Source of the DNA: Mesomycoplasma ovipneumoniae
GTDB lineage: Bacteria > Bacillota_I > Bacilli_A > Mycoplasmatales > Metamycoplasmataceae
Assembly: GCF_038095995.1 (NCBI RefSeq)
Contig: NZ_CP146005.1
Location: 992,001 to 1,056,000, forward strand
DNA length: 64,000 bases
Direction of reading: 5' to 3'
Shown here: positions 54,479 to 64,000 of the stretch, in pieces
How positions within the stretch are numbered: position 1 is the first letter of the stretch
Layout of the letters: each line of letters opens with the position of its first letter
Notes under the pieces: model-generated
The model's database searches: none
What the model was told of the DNA's origin: nothing
Seen by the model: only the letters and a program-made list of their open reading frames with translations
Program-made: the position numbers and the translations under genes

Positions 54479-55066
54479 TTATTCAGTTTCTCGTTGAGAA
54501 GAAAAAAGATCAAAATTTTCGCTTTGGCCAGGATCTTCAATAATGTCTAATAAATCAAACTCTTTAAATTTAGGTAAATCCTTGGCCGATCTTAGTTTGA
54601 AATAGTCAAAAAACCTCGAAGTTACACCATAAAGCGTAGGATTTCCAGGGCTTGGAGCGGTTCCTAATTCCTCAATTATCCCTTTTGCTAACAGCGAACC
54701 TACAATATAGTCAGAATTAATTCCACCACGAATTTGGGCAATAACACTTCTTGTTACAGGTTGTTTATAGGCAATTATAGCGGCAACCTCAATTGCTGCA
54801 TTACTTAGACGGTATTTTTTTTCATTTCCGACAAAGTCAATAATAAAAGGTTTTAAGTCTTTTGCGGTAACAAATTTGAAAATATCGGCAAATTCAACAA
54901 CAATTATACCTCTTTTTTGACGGTTAAATTCGACTGAAAAATCTTTTAAAAGTTTGCGAGCTTCATTAATTTTTGATAATTTAAGCGCGCTCTGAAGTTG
55001 TTGAGAAGAAACTCCTTTTTCACCTTGAAGATACAAAATTGCTTCAATAATTCTAGTTTTCATCAT
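54479..55066 (-). CDS. scpB: Segregation and condensation protein B
   Basis: Winged-helix partner of ScpA and SMC in chromosome condensation. 195 residues: MMKTRIIEAILYLQGEKGVS, then ALKLSKINEARKLL, LSNAAIEVAAIIAYKQPVTR, INSDYIVGSLLAKGIIEELG and PSPGNPTLYGVTSRFFDYF, all characteristic of ScpB. Start ATG 55066; GTG at 55075 would add three residues. It overlaps the end of scpA by 14 nt. Confidence 0.94.
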   Translation of the reverse strand: MMKTRIIEAILYLQGEKGVSSQQLQSALKLSKINEARKLLKDFSVEFNRQKRGIIVVEFADIFKFVTAKDLKPFIIDFVGNEKKYRLSNAAIEVAAIIAYKQPVTRSVIAQIRGGINSDYIVGSLLAKGIIEELGTAPSPGNPTLYGVTSRFFDYFKLRSAKDLPKFKEFDLLDIIEDPGQSENFDLFSSQRETE

Positions 55067-55790
55067 AACCCCCACGGAAAATTGATATTTTTGAGAATTG
55101 TTTCTCCTGTTTTAAATGTAGAAGTTGTTTTTTTGCCATTTCGAGCATTGAAATCATGGTGATAACAAAATGTTTCATTGTCGGAAGTGAAAATAAGTAT
55201 TCAAAATCTATTTCATTTTCCTTTTTTAACAGATTTTTCAATCATAAACTTTGCTCGTCAGCGGTCACCTGGACTTGTTGGGTTTTGATTTTAATAAGAT
55301 TTTTAGCTTTTGTTCTGTCAAACATTAATTTTAGCACTTTATATAAATTATGGACTGACGAGTGTCCATCAAGCTGACTTGGGTCCGGGGGTCTGCGAAA
55401 ATCACTGTAATCTGAGGTATTTTTTTCAAAATAATCGTTACGGTGCTCTTGCTGTTCTTTTAACATGTTTGCAATATTTTTGATTTGTTGATAGTCGTAT
55501 AATAGAGCTAAAAATTCAAGTCGATCTTTTTCATCTTCAGGTTTTAATTTTTCTTCTTTACTTGGTAAAAGCAAAATTTTTGACTTTAAATGAACTAAAG
55601 TAGAAGCAATAACTAAATATTCACCGGCAATTTGGATATTTTTTTCTTTTAAAATTTGAATTATTTTGACATATTGAGTTGCTAAATCAACAAGGTCGAT
55701 ATCTAAAATATTAATGTTTTTTGATTTTACTAAATCTAAAAGTAATTCTAAAGGTCCTGAAAAATTAGCTAATTTTATATCGTAATCCAT
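55053..55790 (-). CDS. scpA: Segregation and condensation protein A
   Basis: Kleisin of the SMC complex. 245 residues: MDYDIKLANFSGPLELLLDLV and NILDIDLVDLATQYV, then AGEYLVIASTLVHLKSKILLLP (N-terminal kleisin), C-terminal winged helix (FEYLFSLPTMKHFVITMISMLEM). One TGA Trp codon at 55242-55244. Start ATG 55790 shares a base with the plsC-like stop. scpA-scpB overlap is typical. Confidence 0.95.
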
Positions 55791-56527
55791 TATTTTTCAC
55801 CTTTGTAAAAATCAATAATAGTTCTTTTTGTGGCTAAACTCAAGGATTTACTTGTTTGCGAAATAACAGCACCCGGTTTTATTGGTTTATTAATGAAAAT
55901 TTCGATATTTTTAAATTTTTTAGTCTGGTTTTTGTCTGTATTTTTTTTAACTACTTTGATTGAAACAGGGACAATTGCAAGACCTGATTCTTTTATAGTT
56001 TCAAAAATTTCAATTGGAAAATTTAACTCTGTGTCGTGCAGGTTCTCTTTTGCAAAAATAACTCCATAAGCACGTTTTTCACGGATTGATTTTAAAAAAT
56101 TTTGAAACTTTTTTAAATTTTCTTGCTCGTTTTCAGCTAAAAATTGTGAATCAAGAGAGCCAAAAATTCATTTATTTTTACGGGAATAACGCTTTTTTTC
56201 AAGAAAAAAACTAACAATTGGGTTAAAATCTTCTTCAGCTTTTGATGGGTTTTCAAGTGCTGAAAATAATGCAAAGTGGTCAGAAAACTGATTTTGATTA
56301 GAAATTAAGATCGATGCATTTTTGGGCAAATTTTCATAACCAAAAACTTTAATTTTTATACCAAATAGTTTTAAAATGAACTTTGAGTAACTTAAAACCA
56401 AATCACTTCTATATTGAGGAGAAAGTTCGACTTTTTTTTTATAATATTTTTTCCAAACAGAGCGTATTTTACGTATTTTGAATAGTCAGATTATTGAAAA
56501 AATAGCAATTCGCAATTTTATTATCAT
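55790..56527 (-). CDS. PlsC-like acyltransferase homologue with altered catalytic motif
   Basis: 245 residues. Hydrophobic N-terminus (MIIKLRIAIFSIIWLFKI), core FGYENLPKNASILISNQNQFSDHFALFSAL and late AIVPVSIKVV, matching block I and block IV of 1-acylglycerol-3-phosphate acyltransferases. Block I should be NHxxxxD; here it is NQNQFSD, so the catalytic His is Gln; block III (FPEGTR) is not recognisable (VIFAKENLHD). Start ATG at 56527. The stop overlaps scpA by 1 nt, so it is first gene of the plsC-like-scpA-scpB-membrane operon. Either an inactive homologue or a divergent enzyme. Confidence 0.65.
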
Positions 56528-56666
56528 TTCATTTTTGCTTTTTCTTTTTAAATTTAGTTAATTAAAATTTATAGAAATTTAATTATAATTATATAATTAT
56601 ACCAAAAAATCTAAAATTTTAATTAAAAACAGTTAAAATCTATTTTAATGGAAATTAAAAAATAAA

Positions 56667-57704
56667 ATGTTTTATTTTGATTGAAGAAAAAGTGATTTAG
56701 ATGCAAATTCATATTTTTTTATAGTGTATATTGGGCTAGTTTTAGGTCTTCTAGGCATTCTTGTGCTGTATTTTTTCCGTAAAAATTTGGAAACATGGTA
56801 CGTTCACAAGAACCAAATTCAATTTAAGGTTAGTTTATTTTATAGAGTAAAAAATTGGTTTGTTTTCATTGGTGTTTTGATTTGATTTTTTTCATATATT
56901 AGTCGAACAATTATACTAGAAATTAATGATTATATCTATAAATGAGAATATCTGCCACTACATTTGTGTCGACTTATTGTTTTAATTTGTGCGTCTTTAA
57001 TGATTTTTAATAGGACAAATTGGGCAAAATACATAGTAATTCCCGGTTTTTTGGGGTCAATTTTAGCACTATCGTTTCCACAAATTGGCTTTGATGCAGG
57101 AATTGTTATGGATGACATTGAATTTCAAGGAATAAAACTTGACCAAAATGTTACTGAATCTGAACTAATAAACTTGGCAAAAACTAAGAATTTAGGTATA
57201 AATTGAGCGCCTGATAATTACTTTTTTTGAGAGTTTATTTTTAGTCATCTTTTAAGTTTGGTTTTACCGTTTTTTTTAACATTTATTAATGGTAAAAACT
57301 CAAAATTGGATATAAAAAGTTTCTGAAAATCGGTATTATTCACTTTTTTAATGGCATCTTTTACTTTTTTTCTAAGTTGAATAATTGAAAAAATAATTGA
57401 AAACCAAGGTGATAATCGACTCAAAATAGCCTGAAACGGAAACTGATTTTACATGGGGAAAGATGGACAACCAACCATTGGCGAACTAGGAAAATGACCC
57501 TGAAATTTCCCAGTTTTAACAATTATTTTCCTTTTTGCATTCTTTATTGTCTTTTTCACAAAAATGTTCCTTGAAAAATTAAATTTTTATCTTTTAATTG
57601 TTAATTCAAAAATTGAAATTAAGCACAAACCTAAAAGTTGAAAACAAGTTTTAAGCCAGAATAACCTTAGCCAAAAGTGAATTAAATTATTAACAAAAAG
57701 CTAA
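56667..57704 (+). CDS. Integral membrane protein of the YwaF/TMEM164 type
   Basis: 345 residues, about seven hydrophobic segments and many TGA Trp codons. The key stretch is EYLPLHLCRLIVLI near residue 98, followed by NWAKYIVIPGFLGSILALSFP; the LPLHLC motif is typical of the YwaF family. A hydrophilic loop lies at about residues 150-185. Starts without a strong ribosome binding site in a T/A-rich leader and faces away from the plsC-like gene. Function of the family is unknown in bacteria; the human TMEM164 is an acyltransferase. Confidence 0.6.
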
Positions 57705-57799
57705 AATCTTAACTAAAAAAGCAAAATTATAAAATGTCTAAACTACCTTTTTTAGTTAAAACACTGGCAAAAATCAATTTATGGATAAAATAACAAAAA

Positions 57800-58246
57800 T
57801 CATAAAAAAATACAACTACTATTTAAACTCAATGCAAATAGAAAACTCGTTTTTATTTGCAGCGAGCCTAAAAAAATATATGAAGTTTTGAAAGAACAAT
57901 AACCAAAAGCCCTAAATTTAAAGATTTCTAAACGGGTAAATTTAAGGCATTCCATTATATTTAAAAACATAATGGATAATTCGCACTATCTAATTTTATT
58001 AGACAAAAAACATAACTAATTCCCCCTTAATTCTGATTCTAAATTTATTAATTATTCTTAAGTGATGCTAATTATAACAGAAATTTTTTTTAGACCAAGC
58101 ATTTTTTTTTTTTTTTACAAAGGGTTAATTTTAAAACAATAAAAATTGAGATTTTAGACCAAAAAACCCGGATTTACCGGTATTTTTGCATATTTAGATT
58201 CACTAAAAAATGAATTTTTGCCATCAATCCGGGAAGTTTTGGAAAA
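57800..58246. repeat. Dispersed structured repeat, long copy R2
   Basis: About 447 bp, near full-length match to R1 (36525-36966). Hairpins: GCAAATA (57834-57840) with TATTTGC (57854-57860); GCCCTAAATTTA (57908-57919) with 57936-57947 (one mismatch); CCATTAT (57951-57957) with ATAATGG (57968-57974). Covers nearly all of the 600-bp gap between the YwaF-like gene and tsaE. Confidence 0.8.
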
Positions 58247-58271
58247 GTGAGTTGAATTATTGTCAAAAAAC

Positions 58272-58302
58272 TAAAAAAACCTATGAATTCATAGGCTTTT
58301 TT
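58272..58302. terminator. Bidirectional terminator at the end of the rpoB-rpoC-tsaE operon
   Basis: CCTATGAATTCATAGG (58280-58295) is a perfect palindrome flanked by A-run on the left and T-run on the right. It lies just beyond the tsaE stop and would terminate the minus-strand operon. Confidence 0.75.
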
Positions 58303-58305
58303 GTT

Positions 58306-58725
58306 TTAGTTTCAGCAAAATTGAATTTTTCTTGACTCAGGATCAATTATTTCAAAATTAATTAAAATTGAATTTTGAGAAAATTCCTCAAGTTTGTTTG
58401 CCCATTCAATTACAATAAAATTTTGGTCAAAATAGTCCTGAAATTCATCCAATTTTGATGAAAAATTATCAAGATCAATATGAACTAAATTCTCGTAGGC
58501 AAACATAAAATTAAATGACGGGGAAATAATTTTGTCTTTTATTCCGATTTTTTGTGCAAATTTTTTGGTAAAATCAGTTTTTCCTGAACCATAGTGCCCA
58601 ACTAAATAAATAAATTGAATTTTTTTACTAATAATTAAATTAAAAATAATCTCCAAATCAGAGCAAGTTTTGGAGATTATTTGTTGGCAAAAACGGTAAT
58701 TTTTAGCTATATCTTCAAAGTTCAT
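58306..58725 (-). CDS. tsaE: tRNA threonylcarbamoyladenosine biosynthesis ATPase TsaE
   Basis: P-loop partner of TsaD. 139 residues: Walker A LVGHYGSGKT, HIDLDNFSSKLDEF, FIVIEWANKL. The stop TAA is beyond a TGA Trp codon (58312-58314). Starts 6 bp after the rpoC stop, so it is expressed with RNA polymerase genes. Some residues typical of TsaE (E in Y/FRL) differ but length and order fit. Confidence 0.85.
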
Positions 58726-58731
58726 AAACTT

Positions 58732-62967
<4,236 letters not shown>

Positions 62968-62996
62968 TTTTTAAATTCTCCTTTAAAAATAGGCAT

Positions 62997-63024
62997 AATT
63001 TACTTTTAGTTAAAAAAGTGAATT
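62997..63024 (-). promoter_or_regulatory. Hairpin in the rpoB-rpoC gap
   Basis: AATTTACTTTT and AAAAGTGAATT form an 11-bp stem with one G-U pair in the 67-bp gap between rpoB and rpoC, about 30 nt before the rpoC start. No U-tract. Weak call. Confidence 0.35.
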
Positions 63025-63034
63025 ATTCCCTCAA

Positions 63035-64000
<966 letters not shown>

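Overview
The window is a gene-dense, AT-rich piece of a mycoplasma chromosome. The strongest evidence is the genetic code: dozens of conserved proteins (Obg, AtpA, AtpD, GlyRS, DnaG, sigma factor, TyrRS, Der, RpoC) read through in-frame TGA codons at positions where their families carry Trp. Gene content (F1Fo operon with a short epsilon subunit, CIRCE-controlled dnaK, SGNH surface protein, IS3-type transposase, MG284/MHO-type conserved unknowns) fits the hyopneumoniae-like lineage (hyopneumoniae, flocculare, ovipneumoniae, conjunctivae, dispar). Species is not assigned.

Layout. 1-4404 (minus): 3' part of rnr, secG, cardiolipin synthase and recA. 4640-16624 (plus): choline-kinase-like protein, obg, a three-gene block of conserved mycoplasma unknowns, a Y-family polymerase, then a full ATP synthase operon (atpI-like, B, E, F, H, A, G, D, C). 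16730-28759 (plus): recU, rpsB-tsf, ffh, then an overlapping run glyS-dnaG-sigma factor-NIF3-nfo-tyrS. 28820-36530: a 1,581-residue DUF4011-type helicase/nuclease and a 951-residue SGNH surface protein. 37015-38595 (minus): uvrC. 38706-47709 (plus): small membrane protein, dnaK with a CIRCE operator, dnaJ, cmk, der, hup, small membrane protein, lepA, membrane protein. 47.8-50.5 kb is the only clearly accessory region: a disrupted IS3-family element, repeats, a 7-bp tandem repeat and an array of short Shine-Dalgarno/ATG units. 50.5-56.5 kb: tRNA-Ser (minus), tsaD (plus) and a minus-strand operon plsC-like, scpA, scpB and a 945-residue membrane fusion protein. 56.7-64 kb: a YwaF-like membrane protein (plus), then minus-strand rpoB (partial), rpoC, tsaE.

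Most unusual signals. (1) The 945-residue protein appears to join a catalytically dead phosphohexomutase-like region to a lysylphosphatidylglycerol-synthase-type (MprF/AglD-like) membrane domain. It is encoded with a PlsC-like protein whose catalytic His is Gln. (2) A dispersed, hairpin-rich repeat has two long copies (about 440 bp, at 36.5 and 57.8 kb) and two 3' partial copies around the insertion element. (3) A 426-bp segment bounded by perfect 18-bp inverted repeats interrupts the IS transposase and is flanked by a perfect 89-bp direct repeat. (4) An array near 50 kb repeats a ribosome-binding site plus ATG. (5) A perfect GAAA-capped hairpin lies between atpB and atpE.

All coordinates were worked out by hand reading; similarity-based calls are from motif recognition, without database searches.
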